Shown here in pieces: positions 1 through 8,765 of a stretch of 64,000 nucleotides of DNA. Position 1 is the stretch's first letter; every line of letters begins with the position of its first letter. The position numbers and the translations under genes are program-made. Source of the DNA: Micromonospora aurantiaca ATCC 27029 (GTDB lineage Bacteria > Actinomycetota > Actinomycetes > Mycobacteriales > Micromonosporaceae); assembly GCF_000145235.1 (NCBI RefSeq), contig NC_014391.1, positions 186,001 through 250,000 of the forward strand. Direction: 5' to 3'. Under the pieces are notes generated by a model. The model did no database searches. It saw nothing but the letters and a program-made list of their open reading frames with translations, and had not been told where the DNA came from.

Positions 1-1126
1 ACAGCGGCCGCAGCAGCGACTCCACCGGCAGCTCGGTGGTCCAGTACGTGCGGTCCAGGAAGACGTACGCCCCGCTCGCCCCGTCGGTGCCGTAGAACGT
101 CTTGGTGGCCGCCTGGAACACCTCCTGCACGGTGCCGGCCTTGCCGGGCGCGAACACGATCCCGCCCCGGGCCAGCCGCAGGATCGTGTCCTCCCGGATG
201 GCGTTGGAGAAGTACTTGGCGATCCGGCCCGCGAACAGGTTCGCCGGCTCGTGGCCGTACAGCCAGGTGGGGATGGCCAGCCCGCCGGAACGGGCCCACC
301 CGGTGCCTGGCACCGACGGGCGGGGCGAGGGCAGCGACGGGCCGTCCGCGTACCGCTTGCGCACCGCCAGCGCCGCCGCCGTGTACCGGTCGTGGTCGGT
401 GAAGTCCGGCGCGACGGCGAGCACGTCGATCGCGGCGGACAGCTCCTCGGCCGGCCAGGCCGCGAGGAACGCGCCGAGGTTCGCCGCCTCCATCACACCC
501 GGACCGCCGCCGGTGACCACCAGGCGGTCGGCCCGTGCCAGCTCCCAGCCCAGCACGGCGGCCATCCGGTACGCGACGCTGCCGCGCGGCACCGCGTGCC
601 CGCCCATCACACCCACCACCGACTGCGGCCCGTGCGCGGCCAGCCACGACCGGGTGGCGTCGGCCAGCGCGTTGTCCACGCCGTGGTCGTGCAGTCGCTG
701 ACCGAGCGCCTCGCGTACGTCCGGCAGCGCGCCGCCGTGCTCCCGGAAGTGCGCGTACACCCGGGTGTCGTACATCCCGGCGAACCCGCCCTCGGCGAAC
801 CCGGCGGCCAGCTCGTCGGCGGTGTAGAGGTGCGACGGCTGGGTCGGGTAGGGCAGCCCGGAGAACGGAGGGACGACGTTGGCGCCCCGGCGGACCAGGT
901 CCGCGCCCACCTCGCGGCCGGCGAAGCGGCAGCCCACGAAGAGCGTGCCGGTGACGTCGACGTCGCGCAGGTCGGGAACCGGGTCGAGGTCGAGGCGCAG
1001 GCCCTGCACGGTCAGACCGGCCAGGGTTCCCCCGGCCAGCCGCTGCTCGAAAGCGGTGCGGGTCTCGATCTCGTTGACGTGGGGCGCGTGCGGCTCGATG
1101 ACGTCCGCGGGTGGTGGGGTCGGCAC
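1..1126 (-). CDS. LOG-family (lysine decarboxylase-like) Rossmann-fold protein, 3' end cut by window
   Basis: Read on the minus strand this is a Rossmann-fold nucleotide-binding protein of the LOG / TIGR00730 superfamily, whose best known members release cytokinin-type bases from nucleoside 5'-monophosphates. The glycine motif VTGGGPGVMEAAN and the later FAPGKAGTVQEVFQAA (a variant of the family's PGGxGTxxE) are both visible. The N-terminal part is longer than in small LOG proteins (about 180 residues before the glycine motif), so this is the large actinobacterial variant and its substrate is unknown. I chose the GTG at 1126 because an AGGA lies about 10 bases upstream and no better in-frame start exists. 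The C-terminus runs off the window. A 14-bp hairpin lies about 52 bases upstream of the start. Confidence 0.8.
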   Translation of the reverse strand, partial: MPTPPPADVIEPHAPHVNEIETRTAFEQRLAGGTLAGLTVQGLRLDLDPVPDLRDVDVTGTLFVGCRFAGREVGADLVRRGANVVPPFSGLPYPTQPSHLYTADELAAGFAEGGFAGMYDTRVYAHFREHGGALPDVREALGQRLHDHGVDNALADATRSWLAAHGPQSVVGVMGGHAVPRGSVAYRMAAVLGWELARADRLVVTGGGPGVMEAANLGAFLAAWPAEELSAAIDVLAVAPDFTDHDRYTAAALAVRKRYADGPSLPSPRPSVPGTGWARSGGLAIPTWLYGHEPANLFAGRIAKYFSNAIREDTILRLARGGIVFAPGKAGTVQEVFQAATKTFYGTDGASGAYVFLDRTYWTTELPVESLLRPL

Positions 1127-1177
1127 CAGGCCATCCTGCCCCCGCGCGGCAAGTGCCGAAACCGGGGGCGAGAACGA

Positions 1178-1210
1178 CAGGAGCCCGGCGGGCACGCCGC
1201 CGGGCTCCTG
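1178..1210. other. Perfect 14-bp hairpin in the leader of the LOG-family gene
   Basis: The arms CAGGAGCCCGGCGG (1178-1191) and CCGCCGGGCTCCTG (1197-1210) enclose a 5-base loop. Both flanking genes point away from it, so it is not a normal terminator of either. It would lie in the 5' leader of the minus-strand LOG-family gene if transcription starts in the more AT-rich stretch at about 1235-1262. No U-tract follows. Confidence 0.5.
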
Positions 1211-1388
1211 CGTAACCGGGTCCTGGGGAGGCTCCGGATCTGTATTTGTAGTGCAAGAACCACGGCGGCGGCATGGGCCGCGGGTACGTGTGCTCCCGCC
1301 GCAGGCGTGACGAAACCCTCAGCCGTTCAGCCAACCGTACGGGCGAGGCCCCTCGCGTACCCGAGGGCGAAGCGGGTTGAATGGGGCG

Positions 1389-1817
1389 ATGCAGAACCTG
1401 TTGCCTGAGCCACCGGCCACCCTGCTCCCGGTCCACGAGGAGGCCGACGCCGCGCTGGCGGCGGCGGCCGAGCAGGGCACCGACGAGGCGTACGCCGAGG
1501 TCGCGGCCCGATTCCCGACCTACAGTGCGGCCTGGGCCGCGCTGGCCGGCCGCGCGCTCACCGCGGGTCAGGTCGTCACGGCGTACGCGTACGCCCGCAC
1601 CGGCTACCACCGGGGCCTGGACCAGCTGCGCCGCAGCGGCTGGAAGGGCCACGGTCCGGTGCCCTGGTCGCACAAACCCAACCGCGGCTTCCTCCGCTGC
1701 CTCTACGTGCTGTCCCGCGCGGCGGGGGAGATCGGCGAGGCGGACGAGGCGGCCCGGTGCGCCCAGTTCCTCCGCGACTGCGACCCGGCCGCCGGAGACG
1801 CGCTCTCCGGCGACTGA
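1389..1817 (+). CDS. DUF3151 family protein
   Basis: This 142-residue protein matches the actinobacterial DUF3151 family in length and content. It has an N-terminal LLPEPPATLLP segment, a helical region resembling a degenerate TPR (about residues 20-75), and the conserved stretch GWKGHGPVPWSHKPNRGFLR (about residues 85-105). Members are soluble, near-universal in actinobacteria and have no established function. I chose the ATG at 1389 because LLPEPPATLLP is where the family usually begins. A TTG at 1377 is the alternative. The gene stands alone, divergent from the LOG-family gene and convergent with the MinD-like ATPase gene. Confidence 0.8.
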   Translation: MQNLLPEPPATLLPVHEEADAALAAAAEQGTDEAYAEVAARFPTYSAAWAALAGRALTAGQVVTAYAYARTGYHRGLDQLRRSGWKGHGPVPWSHKPNRGFLRCLYVLSRAAGEIGEADEAARCAQFLRDCDPAAGDALSGD

Positions 1818-1868
1818 CCACTGCCGCGACGGCCGGTCCCGACCCGGGTGCCGGCCGTCGCGCCCGTC

Positions 1869-3803
1869 CTACAGCCCTTCCGCCACCGACGCGGCGATCT
1901 TCAGCCAGGCGTCCCGGGTGGCGGAGGAGAGCTGCCCGTACCGCAGCGGCTCGCCGGTGTCGATGAGCCGCTCGTACGGCGCCAGCAGCACCGCCCGGGT
2001 CCGCGCCGCGAAGTGGGCCTGGATCGCGGGCAGGTCGATCTCCTTGCGCGACGGCGGCATCGAGACCACGGTGACCGCCTGCCGGACCAGCCGCTGCCGG
2101 CCGCTCTGCTCCAGGTGGTCGAGCATCCGTGCGGCGGTCTCGGCCGAGTCGTTCCGGGCCGACATGGTCACCACGAGCTGGTCGGTGGCGTCCATCGCGG
2201 CCTGCCAGTTCTGCGCCCGGACGTTGTTCCCGGTGTCCACGAAGATCAGCTTGTAGAACCGGCTGACCACCTCACGGATCTCCGCGAACGCGGCGGCGGT
2301 GAGCATCTCGCCGCCGGTCGCGGACTCGTCCGAGGCCAGCACGTCGAACATGCCTTCGCCCTGCGAGCGGACGTACTGCGACAGGTCGCCCACCCGGCCG
2401 TGCGGGCCCTGGAACTGGGCCAGGTCGCGCAGCATGTCCCGCACCGTACGGGCGTGGAAGTCCTGCTGCGCCCGCATGCCGAGGGTGCCCTGGGTCTCGT
2501 TGTTGTCCCAGGCCAGCACGTATCCGCCGCGCTTCTGGCCGAACGTCATGGCGAGCAGCAGGATCGCCACCGTCTTGCCGGCGCCGCCCTTCGGGTTGAC
2601 CACCGTCACTTGGCGCAGGCCGCCGAAGTTGCGGCGGACCATCTCGATGTCGCGCTTCATCTCCTGCTCGTGCCGCCCGGGCGCGAGCCGGACCAGCCCG
2701 ATCTTGTTGACCACCGCGCGTACGCCCATGGTGGCCACCGGGTCGACCGGCCGGGCCTGGCGGCGGCGGGCGAAGTCCTCGGCGGTCGGGGGCACCGCCT
2801 GCTGCGGCGTCCAGCCCTGCTCCGGGTGGGGTGCTCCGGGCTGAGGTGGTGGCGGCACCACCGGGCCGGACACCGGCGCCTGCGGAGGCAGCGGGCCGCC
2901 CGGCTGCGGCACGCCGGTCTGGGGCGTCCAGCCGGGCGGCGGGTACCAGCCGGGCTGACCGGGTTGTGGCTGATACCCGGGCGACGGGTAGCCGTTGCCG
3001 TACGGGGACGGCTGCGCCGGTACGCCCGGCGACGGCGGGAACGGCCCGAGGCGGGGCGCCTGCTCGGGCGCGCCCGTCCCTGCCGGTCCCGTACCGGAGT
3101 CCGGCGACGGCTGCGTCCCGGCGACGGTGGCCCGGCCGGACACCGTGCCGTCCTCGGGGAGGGCGTCAGGCGGCGGGGGCGGTGCCACGGTGGCCCGGCC
3201 GGAGGCGGTGCCGTCGGTGGAGAGTGCCTCGGGCGGGGGCGGTGCCACGGTGGCGCGGCCGGACGCGATGCCGTCGGCCTCCACCGCCTCGGACGGCGGC
3301 GCCGTGGCGTCGGCGGGGTCCGGCGTGGTGGCGGAGTCCGACCCGGCCCGCTGTGGCGGCTGTGCCCACGGCGAGCCGGGCCGTCCGTTCCCGGCGCCCT
3401 CGCCGGTGGTACCCGGGCCGGTCGTCCCGGTGGCGGGCGTGGTCGCCGGGACGGGTGCCGTCGGCGTACCGGGCACCGCCGGTGAGCCGGATGCCGCCGG
3501 TTCCGGCTGGGCCGGTGACGGGGCGGAGGTCGCCCGGTCGAGCGTGAACGGCAGGTCCAGGTCGACAGCGGGTGCCTGGGGCGCCGGGACGTCCGCCGCC
3601 ACCGGTGCCTGGGGCGCCGGGACGTCCGCGGCCACCGGCGTGGGAGCGTCGGCGGGCGGGAGCGGCCAGGGCACCGACGCCCACGGCGGGATCGTGGCCG
3701 CCGCCGCGTCGGTCTCCTCCGGCGGCCACAGCGGCTCGACGTCCCGCTGCGGCACCTGCGGTCGGCCCGGTACGTGGGCCCGGTCGTCGTTCTCGTGCAC
3801 CAC
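1869..3803 (-). CDS. MinD/ParA-like ATPase with long Pro/Ala-rich N-terminal arm
   Basis: The C-terminal ~250 residues are a SIMIBI-class P-loop ATPase. The Walker A KGGAGKT lies at about residues 405-411, followed by a strand ending LAWDNNETQGTLG and the Walker B-like region LIFVDTGNN. The first ~340 of 644 residues are Pro/Ala/Gly/Thr-rich and probably disordered, with near-repeats such as VAADVPAPQAP and ASGRATVAPPPP. This layout resembles the MinD-like proteins associated with type VII secretion (EspI-like), but no ESX gene is in the window, so a role in secretion or positioning is inference. The GTG at 3803 is preceded by GGGGAGGA at proper distance, and a second GTG follows directly. 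Transcribed alone after the DAGK-like gene (74-bp gap). Confidence 0.8.
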   Translation of the reverse strand: MVHENDDRAHVPGRPQVPQRDVEPLWPPEETDAAAATIPPWASVPWPLPPADAPTPVAADVPAPQAPVAADVPAPQAPAVDLDLPFTLDRATSAPSPAQPEPAASGSPAVPGTPTAPVPATTPATGTTGPGTTGEGAGNGRPGSPWAQPPQRAGSDSATTPDPADATAPPSEAVEADGIASGRATVAPPPPEALSTDGTASGRATVAPPPPPDALPEDGTVSGRATVAGTQPSPDSGTGPAGTGAPEQAPRLGPFPPSPGVPAQPSPYGNGYPSPGYQPQPGQPGWYPPPGWTPQTGVPQPGGPLPPQAPVSGPVVPPPPQPGAPHPEQGWTPQQAVPPTAEDFARRRQARPVDPVATMGVRAVVNKIGLVRLAPGRHEQEMKRDIEMVRRNFGGLRQVTVVNPKGGAGKTVAILLLAMTFGQKRGGYVLAWDNNETQGTLGMRAQQDFHARTVRDMLRDLAQFQGPHGRVGDLSQYVRSQGEGMFDVLASDESATGGEMLTAAAFAEIREVVSRFYKLIFVDTGNNVRAQNWQAAMDATDQLVVTMSARNDSAETAARMLDHLEQSGRQRLVRQAVTVVSMPPSRKEIDLPAIQAHFAARTRAVLLAPYERLIDTGEPLRYGQLSSATRDAWLKIAASVAEGL

Positions 3804-3877
3804 GGTTCCTCCCCATTCCTTCCGCCGAGGATAGGCGGTCCGGCCAGCGCCGCGAGCCGGGTGGGGATCGACCGAGG

Positions 3878-4876
3878 TCAGCCCGTCCAGACCGCCCAGG
3901 CGCCCGGCTCGGTCCACCAGGAGCGCTTGCGGCTCAGCTCGCCCTCGACGCCGTCGTCGAGGAAGGGCACCTTCTCGTCGCGGGGCACCACCGCCACCGC
4001 ACGTCCCCGCGCCCGGCGTACCTCCAGCCGGACCTTCTTCCGGCCCAACGCCGACCGGGTCACCACTGGTACGGCGACGCCCACCGTCACCCGCCCGTCG
4101 GCCGGATCCGGGCCGCCCAGCAGGTCCACCTCGCCCAGGCGCGCGTACCCGCCCGCGTTGCCGATCGCGCACGCGGTGATCGGCTCCGAACCGTCGCTCA
4201 GCACCGTGCCGTCGACCTCGACCCGGGCCCGCCAGTGCAGCGGGCGGCCCGCGTCGTCGGCGGCGCCGAGCAGCGCGCCGTCCAGCGTCACCGAGCCGCC
4301 GTCGTTGCGCAGCAGGTCAAGCCGCCGGGCGGTGCCGTCCAGCACCGCGGCGGCCACACCCGCCGGATCCCGGGGCAGCCCGAGCTGCGCGGCCAGGTCC
4401 CGCGCCGTCCCGGACCGGGCCGGATCGAGCGGGAGTACGCCCACAGGCGGGAGGTCGGGCACCGTACGGTTGGCGGCCAGGTCCGCGGGGCGGCGACTCG
4501 GCGGCGGAGCGTACCGCCGGACCAGCCGGCGCAGGACGGCGCGCAACTGACCGTCACTGGCCGTGGCGACGATGAGCCGGGTCTTGCCGTCGGAATCCGG
4601 CCAGGTGAGGCCGTCGGCGCGCGGCGGGCCGTCGAGGCGGGCCAGCACCTCGTCGATCTCGGAGTCCGACCGGGCGGTCACGGTGGTCACCCGGGCACCC
4701 CGGGCGGTCAGCTCGTCCGCACAGGCCAGCACCGGTACGCGCGGCGTCTCGCAGCGCTCCTCGCCGCTCTCGGCGGCGGTGTCGTCCGCGCCGCCGCAGC
4801 AGGCGCCGCCGCTGCCGCAGCCACCACCGGGAGCGTCCCGCTCCGAGCCGAGGGTGAGCAGCACCACGTCGTACAC
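3878..4876 (-). CDS. Diacylglycerol-kinase-like (DAGK catalytic fold) protein with Cys-rich N-terminus
   Basis: The 332-residue product resembles actinobacterial proteins of the diacylglycerol kinase / NAD kinase superfamily. It has an ATASDGQLRAVL segment where active kinases have a GGDGT loop, then VGVLPLDPARSGTARDLA (compare GxLPxGTxND), and a C-terminal beta-rich half with GNAGGYARLGEVDLLGG. The canonical GGDGT is altered, so catalytic activity is uncertain. Unusual is the N-terminal stretch just after the first strand (residues about 10-40), which is Gly-rich and carries clustered cysteines (CGSGGACCGG and RCE). The GTG at 4876 has GCAGGAGG upstream. The gene is divergent from purA across 121 bp. 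Confidence 0.6.
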   Translation of the reverse strand: MYDVVLLTLGSERDAPGGGCGSGGACCGGADDTAAESGEERCETPRVPVLACADELTARGARVTTVTARSDSEIDEVLARLDGPPRADGLTWPDSDGKTRLIVATASDGQLRAVLRRLVRRYAPPPSRRPADLAANRTVPDLPPVGVLPLDPARSGTARDLAAQLGLPRDPAGVAAAVLDGTARRLDLLRNDGGSVTLDGALLGAADDAGRPLHWRARVEVDGTVLSDGSEPITACAIGNAGGYARLGEVDLLGGPDPADGRVTVGVAVPVVTRSALGRKKVRLEVRRARGRAVAVVPRDEKVPFLDDGVEGELSRKRSWWTEPGAWAVWTG

Positions 4877-4934
4877 GAAGGAGCCTCCTGCTTCTCGACC
4901 AACCCCTGCTGGTCCCGCCGTCACTACTTGTTAG

Positions 4935-6287
<1,353 letters not shown>

Positions 6288-6352
6288 CCCCACCCCACCC
6301 CACCCCCCACCCCGCCCTCACCCTCCCCGGGCCCTCCGGGCCCCCACTCCGT

Positions 6353-6409
6353 TGATCAAGGAGTTTGTGTCCATTTCGGCGTCGGATCCGGACACAAACT
6401 CCTTGATCA
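6353..6409. repeat. GATCA-family hairpin, copy H1 (3' of purA)
   Basis: A perfect 20-bp inverted repeat begins TGATCAAGGAGTTTGTGTCC at 6353-6372. Its complement is at 6390-6409, with a 17-base loop. It follows a CCCCACCCC-type tract. It may terminate purA, but the long stem, wide loop and recurrence elsewhere (H2-H6) mark it as a dispersed repeat. Confidence 0.8.
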
Positions 6410-6503
6410 CCGGGGCAGGGTGGGGCGTGGAGTGGAGGGCGGTTTTCCACAGGGTTGTCCACAGGGGTGTCGGCTGTGGGGTGGCGCGGGGGAGCCTGCG
6501 CGT

Positions 6504-7427
6504 GTGGGTGAATTCGGCGAACTGACGCGGCTGGCCGCGACGCAGGGCGGGTTCGTGACGGCGGGGCAGGCGTTGCGCCTGGGCCTCGGCCGGGAGCAGA
6601 TCCGGTACCTCGTCCGGTCCGGGCGATGGACCCGGGTCTCGCGCGGCTGCTACCTGCCGTCTCCCGCCGTGCTGACGCCTGTGGCACTACGACGTGCCAT
6701 GATCCGCGCCACGGTCGCCAGCCTCGGGCGGGGCGCGGTCGCCGTGTTGGGTACCGCCGCCGAGCTGCACGGCATCGCCGGTCTCCCGCCTACGGCGGCG
6801 ATCCACGTCTCGGTGCCGCCGGATCGGCCGCACGTGCAGCGCCGGGCGGAGCCGGGCCTGACGGTGCACCAGTTGACGCTCGCCGAAGCGGACGTGTGCC
6901 GGGCCGGCGGCGTACCGGTCACCACACCGGCGCGCACCGTCGCCGACGTGTTGCTGCGGGCGCGGCGCTATCCGGCGGTGTGCGTCCTCGACTCCGCGCT
7001 CAATCAGCGGATCCTGGCCGAGAACGACCTGTCCCTGGTGCTCACGCACCTCACCGGACGCCGTGGCGCGGCCGCCGCTCGGGGATACCTGGCCGAGGCG
7101 GACGGCCGGGCACAGTCACCGCTGGAGACCCGCGCCAGGCTCCGGTGCGTCGACGGTGGCGTGCCGCCGGACGTCCTGCAACTGCCGGTGCGGGACGAGG
7201 ACGGTTACCTGCTCGGCGTCGGGGACCTGGCATGGCGCGGGGCGCGTCTGATCGCGGAGGCGGACGGCCGAGGCCCGCACCTGACGCTGCAGGCCGTCTA
7301 CGCGGACCGGTTCCGGCAGAACCGCCTGGTCAACGCCGGCTGGCGGATCCTCCGCTTCACCTGGTCCGACACCCTGCGCCCCGACTACATCCCCCAGACG
7401 GTCAAGCGCGCCCTGAAGCGCCGGTGA
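6504..7427 (+). CDS. AbiEi-like antitoxin-domain protein with C-terminal DUF559/Vsr-like domain
   Basis: The N-terminal ~60 residues (ELTRLAATQGGFVTAGQALRLG, then RSGRWTRVSRGCYL) are the winged-helix AbiEi antitoxin-type domain. The middle resembles the rest of this family, and the C-terminal ~100 residues have the DUF559 / very-short-patch-repair-like layout (LIAEADGRG ... YADRFRQNRLVNAGWRILRFTW). No AbiEii-type nucleotidyltransferase toxin is adjacent, so it is a solitary member, as is common in actinomycetes. The GTG at 6504 has GGGGGAG seven bases upstream. Longer in-frame starts lie in G-rich, non-coding-looking DNA. The TGA stop is part of the next hairpin repeat (H2). Function is not established. 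Confidence 0.75.
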   Translation: MGEFGELTRLAATQGGFVTAGQALRLGLGREQIRYLVRSGRWTRVSRGCYLPSPAVLTPVALRRAMIRATVASLGRGAVAVLGTAAELHGIAGLPPTAAIHVSVPPDRPHVQRRAEPGLTVHQLTLAEADVCRAGGVPVTTPARTVADVLLRARRYPAVCVLDSALNQRILAENDLSLVLTHLTGRRGAAAARGYLAEADGRAQSPLETRARLRCVDGGVPPDVLQLPVRDEDGYLLGVGDLAWRGARLIAEADGRGPHLTLQAVYADRFRQNRLVNAGWRILRFTWSDTLRPDYIPQTVKRALKRR

Positions 7428-7480
7428 TCAAGGAGTTTGCGGACCCGCACCGCTCAATCTGAGACGCAAACTCCTTGATC
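7426..7480. repeat. GATCA-family hairpin, copy H2
   Basis: The perfect 16-bp arms are GATCAAGGAGTTTGCG at 7426-7441 and its complement at 7465-7480, with a 23-base loop. The left arm overlaps the last two bases of the TGA stop of the AbiEi-like gene. A GGGGTGGGGTGG tract follows on the right, the complement of the tract flanking H1. Confidence 0.8.
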
Positions 7481-7517
7481 GACGGGGTGGGGTGGGGTGG
7501 TCAGTAGGATGCCGGTC

Positions 7518-8765
7518 GTGCGCGTACTTCTTGTGGGTGGTGGTGGGCGGGAGCACGCTCTCGCGCTCGGACTCGCCGGTGACCCGGCTGTCGAGGCGCT
7601 CGTCGCGGCTCCGGGGAATCCGGGGATCGCTGCGGTGGCCGAACTTCGGGAGGTGACACCCACCGACCCGGCAGCAGTGGCGGCCCTCGCCGTCGAGGTC
7701 GCTGCCGACCTGGTGGTCATCGGGCCGGAGGCGCCGCTGGTGGCGGGCGTCGCCGACGCGGTACGCGCCAAGGGCATCGCGGTGTTCGGCCCGAGCGCGG
7801 AGGCGGCCCGGCTGGAGGGCTCGAAGACGTTCGCGAAGGACGTGATGACCGCCGCGGCGGTGCCGACCGCTCGCGCGTACACCTGCGAGGACGCGGCGGC
7901 GGTGGGGCGCGCGCTGGACGAGTTCGGCGCGCCGTACGTGGTGAAGGACGACGGGCTCGCCGCCGGCAAGGGTGTGGTGGTCACCGACGACCGGGCGGTC
8001 GCCGAGCGGCACGCCGCGGAGTGCGGCCGGGTGGTGATCGAGGAGTACCTGTCCGGTCCCGAGGTCTCCCTGTTCGTGGTCACCGACGGCGAGGCGGCGG
8101 TGCCGCTGCTGCCGGCGCAGGACTTCAAGCGGGTCGGCGACGGCGACACCGGGCCGAACACGGGCGGCATGGGCGCGTACGCGCCGCTGCCGTGGGCGCC
8201 GCCGAATCTGGTCGACGACGTGATGCGCGACGTGGTGCGCCCGACGCTGGCGGAGTTGCGCCGCCGGGGCACGCCGTTCGCCGGCCTGCTCTACGTGGGC
8301 CTGGCGATCACCCCGTCCGGCCCGCGGGTGATCGAGTTCAACGCGCGTTTCGGCGACCCGGAGACGCAGGTCGTACTCGCCCTGCTGGAGACGCCGCTGG
8401 CCGGGCTGCTGCACGCCGCCGCCACCGGCACGCTCGGCGCGCACCCGCCGCTGCGCTGGCGCGACGGCGCGGCCGTGACGGTCGTGGTGGCGGCCGACGG
8501 CTATCCGGCGGGCCCGCGTACCGGTGACGTGATCACCGGCGCGGACCGGGCCGGGATCATCCACGCCGGGACCCGCCGCGACGCCGACGGCACGTTGCGC
8601 TCCGCGGGGGGCCGGGTCCTCTGCGGTACGGCGACCGGGCCGGACCTGGCCGCCGCGCGCGACGCCGCCTACGCCCTGGTACGCAACGTCGAGCTGGCCG
8701 GTTCCCACCACCGCACCGACATCGCGGCGGCGGCCGTGGACGGCCGGGTCACGATTCCGGGCTGA
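7518..8765 (+). CDS. purD: Phosphoribosylamine-glycine ligase (GARS)
   Basis: ATP-grasp ligase joining glycine to 5-phosphoribosylamine, the second step of purine synthesis. The 415-residue product starts VRVLLVGGGGREHAL, typical of PurD. It contains VKDDGLAAGKGVVV, the ATP-grasp signature around EEYLSGPEVSLFV, the GPNTGGMGAYAP motif and the metal-binding region VIEFNARFGDPETQ. I chose GTG 7518 (AGGA nine bases upstream). ATG 7509 is the alternative. It is monocistronic, and its 3' end overlaps that of the convergent DMFase-like gene by 17 bp. Confidence 0.95.
   Translation: MRVLLVGGGGREHALALGLAGDPAVEALVAAPGNPGIAAVAELREVTPTDPAAVAALAVEVAADLVVIGPEAPLVAGVADAVRAKGIAVFGPSAEAARLEGSKTFAKDVMTAAAVPTARAYTCEDAAAVGRALDEFGAPYVVKDDGLAAGKGVVVTDDRAVAERHAAECGRVVIEEYLSGPEVSLFVVTDGEAAVPLLPAQDFKRVGDGDTGPNTGGMGAYAPLPWAPPNLVDDVMRDVVRPTLAELRRRGTPFAGLLYVGLAITPSGPRVIEFNARFGDPETQVVLALLETPLAGLLHAAATGTLGAHPPLRWRDGAAVTVVVAADGYPAGPRTGDVITGADRAGIIHAGTRRDADGTLRSAGGRVLCGTATGPDLAAARDAAYALVRNVELAGSHHRTDIAAAAVDGRVTIPG

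Noticed and set aside
251..1408. Long plus-strand frame over the LOG-family gene (385 codons)
   Set aside because: Arg/Val/Gly-rich antisense frame typical of high-GC DNA. The minus-strand frame has clear LOG-family motifs.
1848..3485. Plus-strand frame of 545 codons opposite the MinD-like ATPase
   Set aside because: His/Arg/Gly-rich shadow with no family features. The opposite strand has a Walker A motif and proper SD.
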